A stretch of 64,000 bases of DNA from Diploptera punctata (Eukaryota > Arthropoda > Insecta > Blattodea > Blaberidae), in NCBI GenBank assembly GCA_030220185.1, contig JASPKZ010000423.1, positions 310,001 through 374,000 on the forward strand, given 5' to 3'. The translations under genes were made by a program, and so were the position numbers. Shown here in pieces: positions 53,560-64,000 of this stretch; within the stretch, counting starts at the first letter, position 1; every line of letters starts with the position of its first letter. The notes under the pieces were generated by a model, which worked only from the letters and a program-made list of their open reading frames with translations, was not told the origin of the DNA and searched no databases.

Positions 53560-54375
53560 TAACCCTAAGGCATTGTTGGTTTATGCTGATGATGAAGTAA
53601 TATTTGGCGACAGCGAAGATATAAGGCCAACACGCACATACTGTTAACACTCAGAAATTGGGACTGGAAGTAAATATCAATAAAACTAAATGTTTGGTCA
53701 CACATAGAAATACATTATATAATGTAAATGGACGGCTAATGACAAATGAGGGAAATTTTGAGGAAGTGGTTGATTTCAAATACCTAGGAACAATACGTAA
53801 TCACAAATAGGAATGAGATGCACAAAGAAATTAAACATCGGGTCAATTCTGGAAATGCGTGCTATTATGCATTATAGGGACTCTTGACATCTCAACTTCT
53901 TTAAAAAATGTTAACAACAGAAAATATATAAAACAATTATTCTACCAGTTATATTATATGGATGCAAAGCGTGGACTCTTACTTTAAGGGAGGAAAGGAG
54001 ATTACGAGTATTTGAGAACGAAGTTCTTAGGAACAATTTTGGACCAAAAGAGAGATGAACAGTCAGGTGAATGGAGAAGAACACTTTATAGGAATCCAGA
54101 TATAATAAGAACCGCTAAGTTTCGTAGACTTGCAATGGCAGGACATGTGGTACGAATGGGGAAAGGAAGATGTGCATGGAAGCTTCTTGTTGGAAAACCA
54201 GAGAGAAAACGCCCAGTTGGTAGACCAAGAACGAGGTGGGAGAATAACATTAACTATGATTTGAGGGAAGTAGATTTTACAGGGAATGATTGGAAAACAT
54301 TAGCTCAGGTTAGGGATGTATGGAGAGCTTATGTACACGCGGCCATGAATCTAAGATAGTGCCAGTGTGTTAGTT
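53560..54375 (+). mobile_element. LINE-A 3' half, plus strand
   Basis: From a damaged YADD region (tttatgctgatgatg, 53581-53595) through 'aaattgggactggaagtaaatatc', 'ggaaattttgaggaagtgg' and an open C-terminal frame (54012-54359) containing 'KPERKRPVGRPRTRWENN' and 'WRAYVHAAMNLR', then tail 'gccagtgtgttagtta'. This copy keeps the C-terminus that the 21.8-kb copy has lost. Confidence 0.85.
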
Positions 54376-54813
54376 ACTTTAGGCATATTACTTTTGTGTT
54401 CCGAGTGACTAGTTGGATGAAATGTACATGTTTCCTGTCTGGCTGTTAAAGTGAAGAAAAATATTCATTGCGATAGCTGTGATAAGCGTTCTTTAAAATT
54501 GGTAGTATTATATATCTGAAACTCGACTGTTGAAGAAGACAATTCATTAGAGATAAGTTGTCACGCACAGGAACTGCCCCAACGTCACATTAAAAACACT
54601 GAATTCTCTTCCACTTAATGACCTCTGTTAATTTATCTCCATAGCTTCAGCAAATATGAAAAAAGTGAACTAACTTTTTAATTAAAAAGTTTGTCTGGAA
54701 CTATAGTCCACTATTTAGACCTTGCCACTGCTGCGAACTAACTGCGTTAAAGAATAGCTATTTTTTAAAATATCGAAAAAAACATTAATTTAACTAGTTT
54801 TACGTACATTTTT
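54376..54813. other. no recognised feature
   Basis: No match seen. Confidence 0.35.
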
Positions 54814-54933
54814 ACTCCACTCCATTAATTCGGTTTAACCTTTCACCTTATAGGTACTTTTTACGTGCCACACGTAACCAGAGACCTGCAATGTTTTTAT
54901 TCCACCCTAACCCATTAACCTCTCATCTTATAG
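54814..54933 (-). mobile_element. SINE-1b tail fragments, minus strand
   Basis: Two partial reversed tails in tandem (cattaattcggtttaacctttcacc and cattaacctctcatcttatag), matching the terminal 'gaggttaaactgcgttaatgg' of SINE-1b. Confidence 0.5.
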
Positions 54934-55062
54934 GTAACACACTGTCCTTTACATCCCTCGTCATCACACTGTGTATTATTCATTATCTTTTACAGTCTCA
55001 CTTGCCAAAACATGGAATTTCCTTCCGCCCTATGTCAGACACTGTCAAACTATAATATCGTT

Positions 55063-55239
55063 CAAAAAACAAACTCATCATCATCTGCATTCATGGATTA
55101 GGTCTGTTGACCCGTTCCGACTTCAGCCCATCTCTTTCTAGGTCTGCCCACATCTCGGGTGCCTTTAGGTTTGTATTTTGTTATTTGTTTTGGATATCTA
55201 TCTTCATTCATTCTGTCTATGTGTTGCAAAAAACAAACT
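55063..55239 (-). mobile_element. LINE-E insertion (151 bp) with 13-bp TSD
   Basis: Insert 55076-55226 between perfect repeats CAAAAAACAAACT (55063-55075 and 55227-55239). It is the last 151 bp of LINE-E: (ATG)n tail, 3' hairpin, and codons back to 'HIDRMNEDRYPK'. Confidence 0.92.
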
Positions 55240-55284
55240 AAAGAATTATTTAATAACAAACTAACTTCTACACCTCACTGATAT

Positions 55285-56010
55285 CTTCGGGTTTTTACAG
55301 CTGCTGCCGTCTTCCCGTGCCAAACCAGCAAAGCCTCCGATCTTGGACATTTTCAATGCTTAGTCCTCTTGCTTGCATTAATGTCTTCATGTTTTCCTTC
55401 CATGTTAACTTTGGTCTCCCTCTTTTCTTCTTTTTGGTCGTATGCAACTGATATAGTTGCGTTGGCCATCGCTCATCTTCCATTATTAAAACATGTCCTA
55501 ACCACTTTAAACCTTCTCCTCAATTCTTTCAATTATGCTTTCTTCTGCTTCTATTAGGTTTGTAATTTCCTTATTTGTGACATGTTCTAATTTTGACTTT
55601 CTGGCACTTCTGCGTAAATAATCCATTTCTAGAGCTATTAGTCTATTCTTGTAATACTTATTGATTGTCGATACCTCACTTCCATACATTGCAACAGATT
55701 CCACCAATGTTTTACCAATATATTTTTTGTGCCTTTCCGAATATGCTTATGCCACCATATGGAATTTAACGATGGTATTATTTTGCTACTCAATTCAATT
55801 CTATATTTTATATTCTCTTTGCCTATATCTTCAATGTTATCCATAATTATTCCCAAATATTTAGTTTGTTTCACTTGCTTTATTGGGATTCCTTCCTCCG
55901 ATATTAAATTTTCACTTCCATTGTTATTTCTTGCCAGATATTCTGCTTTTTGTAAATATACTATGAGACCCCATGATTCATATGTGTTTATCAATCTTTT
56001 TATAATGAAT
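55285..56010 (-). mobile_element. LINE-F insertion (~725 bp) in LINE-C
   Basis: Minus strand: 'SWGLIVYLQKAEYLARNNNG', 'VKQTKYLGIIMDN', 'HIRKGTKNILVKHWW' (55638-55994), shift, 'SVAMYGSEVSTINKYYKNRL', 'MDYLRRSARKSKLEHV' (55507-55707), shift, 'MEDERWPTQLYQL', 'KKKRGRPKLTWKENMKT', stop near 55295. Begins downstream of YxDD. LINE-C is continuous on either side; no clear TSD, so exact ends are uncertain. Confidence 0.82.
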
Positions 56011-56307
56011 TCTCGTATTCTTTTAATAATCGATAAATTAAATTATTTATGAAAATAATATTAAGATTAATAAATATTTTAATTTGTTTAATATTGTATA
56101 GTCGTAAAATTAGTTTTCTATATCTCATTATTTTTCTTTGCTTTTTATATACATTAGCCAGGGACAGTCTACCGACAATATAATTTATCTTGCTTGAATA
56201 CATTTTATTATTAGTTTAGTCATAATCTTAACTATCATTAACATGCCTGTATTAACATGGCTATTATTAACATGGCCTATGTTAGATATTATCATATTGA
56301 TATAATC

Positions 56308-57016
56308 TGCAGTTAGTAGTAGTAGTAGTAGTAGTAGGACTTTATTAGACAAACAGTAAGATATTTACAATATTATTTACAAATATGGGTCGCACGGGCA
56401 GTAAGCCGTACGTGCTATTGACAGGCCGTTACAATAAAGTAATAATTGGTACAAGTGTAAAGAAAAATAAACAACAAAAAAAGCAATAACATTACAATTA
56501 CATAAAGAAAACACAATAATATTACAATTAAATAATAACACAATAGCATTATACACTAAAAACATTAACATTACAATTACATAAAGAAAACACAATAATA
56601 TTACAATTAAATAAAAACACAACAGCATTATACACAAATTAATTTATATATAATTGTTAAGAATTAATGGTATTATATTTTGATAACATATATTTATTCA
56701 TGAATGAGTGTTGTCCTTATTTTCCGCGTTTTGTCCAGAAATTTACCGAGGTTTATCCAATTTTCTGGATTTACTAATAACTCGTAGCATGCCAATCTTT
56801 CCCGATTTGAATTTAGAAATCTTTCCGGTAATAACTGACCTCTCCAATATTCTAAATCATTACATTTTCCTAATATATGTATCTCATCTTCAAAGTTACC
56901 GCACATTGGACATATTCGCATATCGTGATCGTCGCTAATTTTTAGAAATTTCCATGCCCCTAGCCTAAACCAAACAAGCCCTGATCTCTCCTTAAATCCT
57001 AGGTTGATGCAGTTAG
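56308..57016 (-). mobile_element. LINE-B insertion (691 bp) in LINE-C, with TSD
   Basis: Insert 56317-57007 between TGCAGTTAG (56308-56316 and 57008-57016). Minus strand holds the intact LINE-B C-terminus (56694-56921, CCHC motif included), a 3' UTR with two ~80-bp tandem units, and a (CTA)n tail (56317-56337). Almost identical in coding to 63540-63775, so both copies are young. Confidence 0.9.
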
Positions 57017-57120
57017 TATATTAGAGTTAATTGTGATCATTATATTCTGATGTAATATATGTTTGTTCTGGTGAGTGGAAGAGAAGGTCACATGGCCTTT
57101 ACTTCACCTGGCTAAATATA

Positions 57121-57602
57121 TAAATAAATATATCTGCCACACGCCACCCGGGCCTTAAGCTATGGTTTATCTACGACGCAAAACGCCTGCGCAAATCGTC
57201 GTTGTAATCGCTCCCCATGTTTTTGAATGCATATGGTTTCTCTACAACAATTCTACGCTGATGTGATGCGTCGCGTATATGAAATACTTGAATTCCGGAC
57301 GCAATTTGCCGACGTTTCCAAGGAATACAGAAGCTATTATCCGTACTCATTAGTGTAATTGCTAAAAATAAAATAAGGTTTTATGACAAAATGTCAGCAA
57401 AACAGAGTTTATTTTGTAACTTCAGCAAACTTAACGACGAAATTTTAATTAGTATTTTTTTCAAATAATCGAGTTCTGTACGGTATGAGGAGGATTTCTA
57501 ATAGTATACTATATGGTGTGTAAAGTTAGAACTATTTTTAGACAGTTGCTTCATGTGTATATTTTACATCGTCTGCATTTTATTAATACTACAGAAACCC
57601 CA
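57121..57602. other. no recognised feature
   Basis: GC-richer start (57130-57300, many CG dinucleotides) then AT-rich. No element identified. Confidence 0.3.
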
Positions 57603-57630
57603 ATAACTAACTCACTGACACCATCGAACC
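57603..57630 (-). mobile_element. 28-bp LINE-A terminal scrap
   Basis: taactaactcactgacacc followed by atcgaacc is the complement of the LINE-A extreme 3' end and tail; the match stops after 28 bases. Confidence 0.55.
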
Positions 57631-57699
57631 AAAGTCAAACACATCGAATTTTCACTGAAACGGACTACAGAGAAAACTCAATGTGTTTGATTATATAAG

Positions 57700-57800
57700 A
57701 CCTAAACCAGTGACTCGAACTTATCATTTCTTGATAATGGCATGTAGGATCATGCCGAAACGTCGGAATCAGTGGCCGGAGGTCGAACTTGAATGCATGA
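57700..57800 (+). repeat. hairpin-plus-CGAAA module (Rep-M-like)
   Basis: TTGATAATGGCATG, loop, CATGCCGAAACGTCGG (57734-57767) has the same layout as the Rep-M core with a different stem. Surroundings do not match other Rep-M copies. Confidence 0.35.
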
Positions 57801-57910
57801 CGCGGTAAACCCAAGAAAACGTTCTTAATCATACTTACATCCGCGAAAATCTACAATTTAACACATATAAAAATATGTATATATATATTTATTTATTTAC
57901 AGTGTTCTCA

Positions 57911-58216
57911 CCTCGGCAGGTCTTTCACTGCGATCATAGCATTTTCATGCTATGCTTTGCAGCTTTACTAGGGAATTATTATATTTGTGGGTAGCTTCCC
58001 GTTGCTTTCCACACCGAAGTATGACAGTGATATTGATGATGGTGATGGACAGATTATGTTCGGGGACTGTTGGGCCTCCAAGCTACCTGACATTTGTCTT
58101 TCTGATGCGGAAAACCCCCGGAAATAACCTCACCCAGGAAGCTTTTTCCGACCGGGAATCGAACCCGGACCCGCAGCGTGACTTGACAGCACACTACCTC
58201 GACACCAGAACGATGG

Positions 58217-58268
<52 letters not shown>
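57911..58268 (-). mobile_element. SINE-1 copy, minus strand, with (CA)n/(TA)n flank
   Basis: Reversed SINE-1 from 'ggcaggtctttcactgcgatc' to the head near 58217 (B-box complement gggaatcgaacccgg 58157-58171). (CATA)/(CA)n at 58216-58256 and (TA)n to 58268. Terminal ~25 bp of the SINE 3' end missing. Confidence 0.8.
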
Positions 58269-58269
<1 letters not shown>

Positions 58270-58550
58270 GCTTTTAATTACAAGTTAACTTAACAAGAGA
58301 GAAAATGTTATCTAAGATCAATGAAAAGTGTAATCACTGAGAGAACACTCTTGTTACTTCAGTAAATCCACAAAAACTCACATGCAACAATTAAGTATGT
58401 AAATTACATGCGTAAAAAAACTAGTTCCAGCATATCACCTCGTACGGTGAACATATTTTAGTAGAATTTAAAAAACACTGTACAGTCAGTAGTACCTAGG
58501 TGGGATTAGAATAAAAATAAACATATTTCCTATATCGTATGTCTCGAGCG

Positions 58551-58917
58551 TCAGCCGCGGTGGTCTAATAGTTACGTTCCTTCCCTCTAGTCCCGATGGT
58601 CGCAGGTTCAAACCCGGTAGGGGTCAATGGATTTTTAGGATGCAAAAATGCAATGGACAAGTTCTCCGGGATGGATTTCAAGTCTTCGGTCCCGTGTCTG
58701 AAGATTTTCAGACTCGTAAAAGAACCTCAAGTTTGAATGAAAATACATCTGAGTAAAATTTAACCGACATTCATCCATCCAAGTAAAACCTTACTTTTCT
58801 AAGAGATATATCGAGGCGATGTACTAACCACATGTCCTTCGCTGACAGCTGCAGGCAAATAAGAGTAACTAAATTCGTCTGGTTAAGAAACTTCCCATCA
58901 GGAAGCATCCATATCTC
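58551..58917 (+). mobile_element. SINE-3 full-length reference copy
   Basis: ~367 bp: head TCAGCCGCGGTGGTCTAATAG, B-box GGTTCAAACCCGG (58606-58618), body, and 3' end 'ctggttaagaaacttcccatcaggaag'. No clear TSD was found. 58269-58550 holds nothing recognised. Confidence 0.8.
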
Positions 58918-60264
58918 ACAACGGTACGAACGGGGATCGATCACCAACCATCATGTATCTAGCCATCTCTCGATATGTATTTAATTTCCCTGAAAATAAT
59001 TCGTCGAGAGTAAAAAGAAAAAGATCTGGAGAAACTGAACTTAAACTGACGTGAAATATTTTTAAAGTCCTATAGAAAAATAGTGCGCACGCACCAGAGT
59101 TTATAGAGCCAGCGATAACCCACCATCGAACCACATATCGATTATCATCCTCGATTACTATCGATATCGTACTAAAGTTAAAACATCTTATGTTAGATGG
59201 CAGGATCTCACTACGAAATTTAAATGACCAATCTTTGCAATAAATCTTCAAATCTATGTTAAAAATATATTAATAATATTAAAGTTACCAAACGTTTATT
59301 GAAATGGGTGTACACTTACTTATCATTCTAACGCCGATCCAACCAGCGATAACCCAAAACAGCGATAGAAAAATCATAGACTAAGTAATATACTCTGTGA
59401 AGAAAATAGCAGTTAGCATCTCAATATTGTTAAACAGTCTTTTGATATTGCGATTTGTGTATTTAAGTAAATACTTGAAAATTGTCTAATAATGTTATAA
59501 AAATTGTTTGAAAAAGTTAAAATATGTTAGTAAATAGACAAAAATAGCTATAGTTTACAACAATAAACAGAAAAATCAAGAATAAGTAGAAGTGCAGTTC
59601 AGCCAAAGATTTTGTATGAAATATAAACTGCACCCGAATTAAGAAAAGAAAAATATACCACAAAAAGTTATAAATACCATCTCATAAATAATGTAATTTT
59701 TAAACTAAATTTTATTTGGACTTTTTTTTCTAACAGAGAATAAAAAGTACTCTTTCAAAGTAGAGACAATCAGATTATATGGTCCTGAGCCATCTTTTGC
59801 CAAGATTTATTATCCTGCTGCAGGATCAGCCTCTGGTTTTTGATGTGATGAATTCGTTGAGATCCATTTACATAATTTCAATATGTCTGAAATTTCACGC
59901 AAGAAATGAGCTAAATGGACCATGGATCGAAATAGATGGTATGTTGAAGGCGCACATAAGGGGACTGCCTCAAGAACCCAAGAATTCTGTGATGTTGCAA
60001 GAATACGCAGGGAACAGCTCCTAGATTGTGTTATTTAGGTTTTTTTACAATAAAGATTTGTTCATAGTAGCTTTGGGGCAATTCGCTGCCAATTACCTGA
60101 ATAGCTTCTAGAATGTTTCTAACTTTTAATGTTGTCCTTATATCAGAAAAATGAAGCTATTGAGTTTGTTCTCATGAAAACATGTTTGAAACATTTTTGC
60201 AGATCTTTGCCGATCCTCTCTAGTAGACATCGAAAACGGCCACAATAAAATATCTTCATGTACC
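58918..60264. other. no recognised repeat; possibly unique DNA
   Basis: About 1.35 kb with no match to other parts of the window. An 81-codon plus-strand frame (59779-60024) starting ATG, 'MVLSHLLPRFIILLQDQPLV', is unrecognised; no splice or promoter context supports it as a gene. Confidence 0.35.
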
Positions 60265-60421
60265 TTGTAAGCCCACGTTTCCCTTAACAGAGATTTAGGC
60301 GCTCTCCCCCAACAGGAAAGAATTTGAACCATACTAATTTAGGTATACTTGTTTTCGTATAGATGTCATTTGAGTGGTCCGTAGTCAGCGTTCCGCCTCA
60401 TACTGACATCTAGGAAACCAG
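60265..60421 (+). repeat. Rep-R, copy 2
   Basis: Near-identical to 28450-28617. The two copies stop at the same words (gtaagcccacgtttc / catctaggaaac), which defines the repeat as about 160 bp. Confidence 0.7.
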
Positions 60422-60555
60422 GCTTAAGGATCTTTTACGAGCCTGAAAATCTTCAGACTCGGGACCCACGGCTTAAAGTCCCTCCCGGAGTACTTGCTCC
60501 TTGGATTTTTCCATCCTAAAAAAATCCATCGACCCTGGCCGGGTTTGAACCCGCG

Positions 60556-60624
<69 letters not shown>

Positions 60625-60680
60625 AGTGAGTGTATGAGTGTATGTATATGTGCGAGTATGTGCGTGTGTATGTATGTGGA
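60422..60680 (-). mobile_element. SINE-3 head and body, minus strand, then (TA)n(TG)n
   Basis: 60422-60558 is reversed SINE-3 (tcttcagactcgggacccac; B-box complement gggtttgaacccgcg 60540-60554). The A-box end is replaced by a (TA)n run (60560-60600) and (TG)n to about 60680. Confidence 0.75.
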
Positions 60681-60784
60681 TGTACGTTTAACGCTATGGC
60701 ACTCGCAATTTCTTCTCATCGAAGGCAAACTTGACATATAGCGATGCAAGTTTAATTTTCACTGCAGCCGGCCCTTTAAAGAGC

Positions 60785-63700
60785 AGAAATGTGTCTGTTG
60801 TCTATTTATCGCCAACCACTAAATTCCAGGTATGCCAATCCAAATTTTTTCGTTGAATTGTCTGACTCGTTGGCAGAAATAAAAGATAGGTTTCCGGAAG
60901 CGGGAATAATAATTTTAGAGGACTTTAACTGTAGGATTGGGGAGGAAAATATCACTATAAAATCGGATGATAATGAAACACGAGGTGAGGGTAGGAGAAG
61001 CAAAGATAAGATTTTAAATTCAGAAGGAAACCAATTGTTAGCTTTTTGCGATGCATTTGAACTTGAAATTCTGAATGGGAAATATGGGGAAGATAAAAAT
61101 GGAGAACTGACATTTATTAATAAAATGGAAGTAGCGTAATCGATTATTCAATATGCACACAAGACATGATTCCAGTCCTAAGTAATTTCTGTATAGTTTC
61201 CAGAATCGAATCACACCACTTCCCAAACAAACTTATTTTAAATATGAAAGGTATTAGTGAGACAGTTAATGATGAGGTGGCAACAATATTGCGGCCAATT
61301 ATCCGTTTCAGGTGGATCGAGGATCTGAGAGAAGAATTTAACAGGAGTTTGGAAACGCTAATACAGGATCTGCAATTAAATGATCTTAGCGGGGAGGAAA
61401 TTATTAAAACTTTGACAGAATGTTTTCAAAAAGCAGGGGAAAAATTCAAGGTTAAATACGCAATGAACCAGAAGGACAAAGGGTGGTACAATAATGCATG
61501 TAGAAAGAAGAAGAAATTTGTCGAAAGTAGTCTTTTAAAGTTTAGAAAAGAAAGCACAGATGAAAGCAGAAAAAATTATGCGCAAGAGAGAAAGGAATAT
61601 AAAGACTTATTGGCAGAAACAAAACTAGCATGGCAAAATAAGAAATCCGAAGAAATGAGAGTCGCGACTGAAAGTGGGAACATTGCGGACATATGGAAAG
61701 CGATAAGGGAACTCAAAGTAAAGTCCATAAATCGGACAAGAATAACGCCCGGGGAATGGAGAAGTTACTTTGATAGGGTGCTGGGAAATGAGAGGTTAAG
61801 ATATAATCAAGGAAATATAGTTGAGATCCCTGACCCAATTCATATTCAATTACTGGATCAGGATATTTCGAAAAATGAAGTGGTTTCTTCCATTAAATGT
61901 TTAAAGAATGGTAAAGCACCTGGAATTGATGGAATACCAGGGGAATTCTTGAAAAATATATCATCCAATAAATTATTAGACGTTTTGAAAACTGCGTTCA
62001 ACAAACTTTTTAATGGAGGAGATTATCCGGAAGCCTGGGCGACAGGTGTCATCCAACCGCTATACAAAGGGAAAGGTGGGGCACAGATACCAGAAAGTTA
62101 TAGGGGAATTTGTCTCTTGTCAGTGTTCGGAAAAATATATTGTAAAGTACTTTACGAACGAATCAGACAATGGGCTAAAGAGAACAATAGGCTCTCAAAA
62201 TATCAGGCAGGTTTTAGAGAAGGGTACTCCACGGTGGACAACCTATTTGTTCTGAGAACATTAATTGATGACAATCTGAAAATGAAGGGGGGTAAATTAT
62301 TTTGTGCATTCATTGATTTTAAGATGGCATTTGATACTGTGGACCGAAGCGCACTTTGGGAAAAATTAAATCGGAAAGGATTGTCTCGTAAAATGATACA
62401 TGCTTTAATGTCAATTTATAATATGTTAAATTTTGTATAAAAGTAGACCAAGGGCACATTACAGAGAGCAGTGAAGCCAATCGGGGAGTGAGACAAGGTT
62501 GCATTTTATCACCAATGCTATTTAATCTATTCGTTGATGATATTGTAGACGTAATGCTAGAAGGAGAAATTGAGGCTCCGGAGATAGGAAATGTTAGAAT
62601 CCCAGTCCTGTTGTATGCAGATGATTTAATTATCTGTTCCAAGACAATCAAGGGATTGCAAAGAGGTCTTGACCTACTGGAAATATACTGTAGGAATTGG
62701 GGATTGACTGTAAATGCTAGTAAGACAAAAACAATGACATTTAAAAATGGGACGGTTTATGGTAGAACAGAGGAATGGAAATACAGAGATCAAGTTCTTC
62801 AAAACGTGAAACATTTCGAATATCTTGGTACGACGTTGAAAATGAACGGAAAGTGGAAAAAACACATTGATATAGCATTATTTAAAGGGAGGGGACAACT
62901 TAACAGTGTACTCGGTATTCTGGGTCGAGTGCCTGATATTCCAGTCAGCACATTAGAAAAAATGTATGGAGCTATGGTCAGGCCAGTCATGCACTATAGT
63001 AGTGAGATTTGGGGTTTCCAAAGAACGGAAATACTAAATAAGGTATATACGCATTTTCTAAAGTATATTACAGGACTTAGTAAGGCCGTTTCTAACTGTG
63101 GAATTTTATATGAATTCGGGTCATTCCAGGACGACATTAACTGTAAAATTCGTGTACTCAAATACTGGTTGCGAGTAATCCAAGGTGAACAAACAATGCT
63201 TAGAGCAATTTGCTACGACCACCAAATTAAAAACATAGATGTTAAATTTTGGGCAGACGAGGTTAGGAGAGAACTCCAAAAGATTGGGATGGGCTGGATA
63301 TGGGAAAAAGGGACTGAAAAATCGCAAGAACGTGTGGAGAAAAATAAGGAGGAGGTACTTAGATGTAAACCAACAAGATGCCTTCGCCGAATGTACAGGA
63401 AAACGCTCACTGTGTTTACAAAGAGACCTAAAACACGTCTGGGGAAAAGAATCGTATATACTCAACCTAGGATTTAAGGAGAGATCAGGGCTTGCTTGGT
63501 TTAGGCTAGGGGCATGGAAATTTCTAAAAATTAGCGACGATCACGATATGCGAATATGTCCAATGTGCGGGAACTTTGAAGATGAGATACATATATTAGG
63601 AAAATGTAATGATTTAGAATATTGGAGACGTCAGTTATTACCGGAAAGATTTCTAAATTCAAATCGGGAAAGATTGGCATGCTACGAGTTATTGGTAAAT

Positions 63701-64000
63701 CCAGAAAATTGGATAAACCTCGGTAAATTTCTGGACAAAACGCGAAAAATAAGGACAACACTCATTCATGAATAAATATATGTTATCAAAATGCAATACC
63801 ATTAATTATTAACAATTATATATAAATTAATTAGTGTATAATGCTGTTGTGTTATTATTTAATTGTAATATTAATGTGTTTTCTTTATGTAATTGTAATG
63901 TTAATGTTTTTTTAGTGTATAATGCTATTGTGTTATTACTTAATTGTAATATTATTGTGTTTTCTTTATGTAATTGTAATGTTAATGTTTTTAGTGTATA
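60785..64000 (+). mobile_element. LINE-B, 3.2 kb, 5'-truncated, continues past window
   Basis: Non-LTR retrotransposon containing the end of an apurinic-type endonuclease, a full RT domain, and a C-terminal CCHC motif (coding 60789-63775), then a 3' UTR with ~80-bp tandem units (63832, 63913 and 63992 onward). Compared with 56317-57007, about 150-200 bp plus a (TAC)n-type tail are expected beyond the right edge. The 5' end is cut inside the endonuclease; no TSD can be tested. Confidence 0.92.
60789..63775 (+). pseudogene. LINE-B endonuclease/reverse transcriptase ORF, frameshifted but without other nonsense codons
   Basis: Four frame segments: 60789-61139, about 61136-62440, about 62420-63330 and about 63325-63775. 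Endonuclease: 'IIILEDFNCRIGEE' (usual GDFN, here EDFN) and 'SRIESHHFPNK' where the catalytic Asp of the usual SDH is His. RT: 'LKNGKAPGIDGIPGEFLK', 'PESYRGICLLSVFGKIY', 'YQAGFREGYSTVDNLF', motif A 'FIDFKMAFDTVD', motif B 'GVRQGCILSPMLFNLFV', motif C 'LLYADDLIICS' (YADD 62614-62625), 'FEYLGTTLKMNGKW'. C-terminal CPMC...H...C at 63557-63607 (C-x2-C-x7-H-x4-C). RT motifs look intact; frameshifts near 61130, 62418 and 63330 inactivate the copy. Domain order fits the I/Jockey/R1 group of LINEs; exact clade not assigned. Confidence 0.9.

Larger units (their letters stand above)
54934..57120 (+). mobile_element. LINE-C 3' end, copy 3, with three nested insertions
   Basis: LINE-C pieces in order: 54934-55075 (ORF end 'SLAKTWNFLPPYVRH'), 55227-55284, 56011-56316 and 57008-57120 (terminal hairpin AAGGTC-ACAT-GGCCTT near 57089 and tail). 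Between them sit LINE-E, LINE-F and LINE-B insertions, all on the minus strand. Collinearity with 500-1095 shows the pieces were once continuous. Confidence 0.88.

Noticed and set aside
59779..60024. 81-codon frame as a host gene
   Set aside because: No motif, signal, splice context or homology could be recognised; the length is within chance expectation.

Overview
This window looks like intergenic, repeat-rich DNA from a large arthropod genome. It is AT-rich and carries many (TA), (CA), (GA) and (TAA) microsatellites, tRNA-derived SINEs, 5'-truncated non-LTR retrotransposons (LINEs) and Helitron-like elements. The LINE and SINE sequences resemble those I associate with cockroach/termite (Blattodea) genomes. 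That placement is from memory and was not tested. I found no convincing host gene, exon, rRNA or functional tRNA; nearly every recognisable coding stretch is a reverse-transcriptase remnant.

Layout. 0-4.1 kb: end of a SINE, a CR1/Jockey-like LINE 3' end (LINE-C), then a 2.76-kb unit bounded by short inverted repeats. 4.1-12.5 kb: LINE fragments, four SINE insertions and local duplications. 12.5-24.5 kb: SINEs, the Rep-H repeat, a LINE-D reverse-transcriptase remnant and the best LINE-A copy (21.8-22.8 kb). 24.5-36.4 kb: LINE-G 3' ends, a 474-bp palindrome, a three-unit 105-bp tandem array and a LINE-E insertion inside Rep-H. 36.4-45 kb: SINEs, a LINE with a terminal Cys/His motif, a LINE-A insertion with a clean target-site duplication (TSD), and a 930-bp Helitron inside another LINE-A. 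45-52 kb: a second Helitron carrying half a SINE, an inverted partner copy 1.3 kb away, and a SINE-into-SINE insertion. 52-58 kb: a (TAA)n tract, two LINE-A copies, and a LINE-C 3' end with three nested LINE insertions. 58-64 kb: SINEs, apparently unique DNA, and LINE-B, the longest and least damaged coding element, which runs off the right edge.

Family names (LINE-A to LINE-H, SINE-1 to SINE-6, Rep-H, Rep-M, Rep-R) are local labels based on similarity between copies within this window, not database names. LINEs supply the reverse transcriptase that normally mobilises SINEs. Nine insertions show TSDs of 9-15 bp, as expected for target-primed reverse transcription. Nesting allows relative dating: LINE-C is older than the LINE-E, LINE-F and LINE-B copies inside it; LINE-H is older than the 41.2-kb LINE-A; the 42-kb LINE-A is older than Helitron 1.
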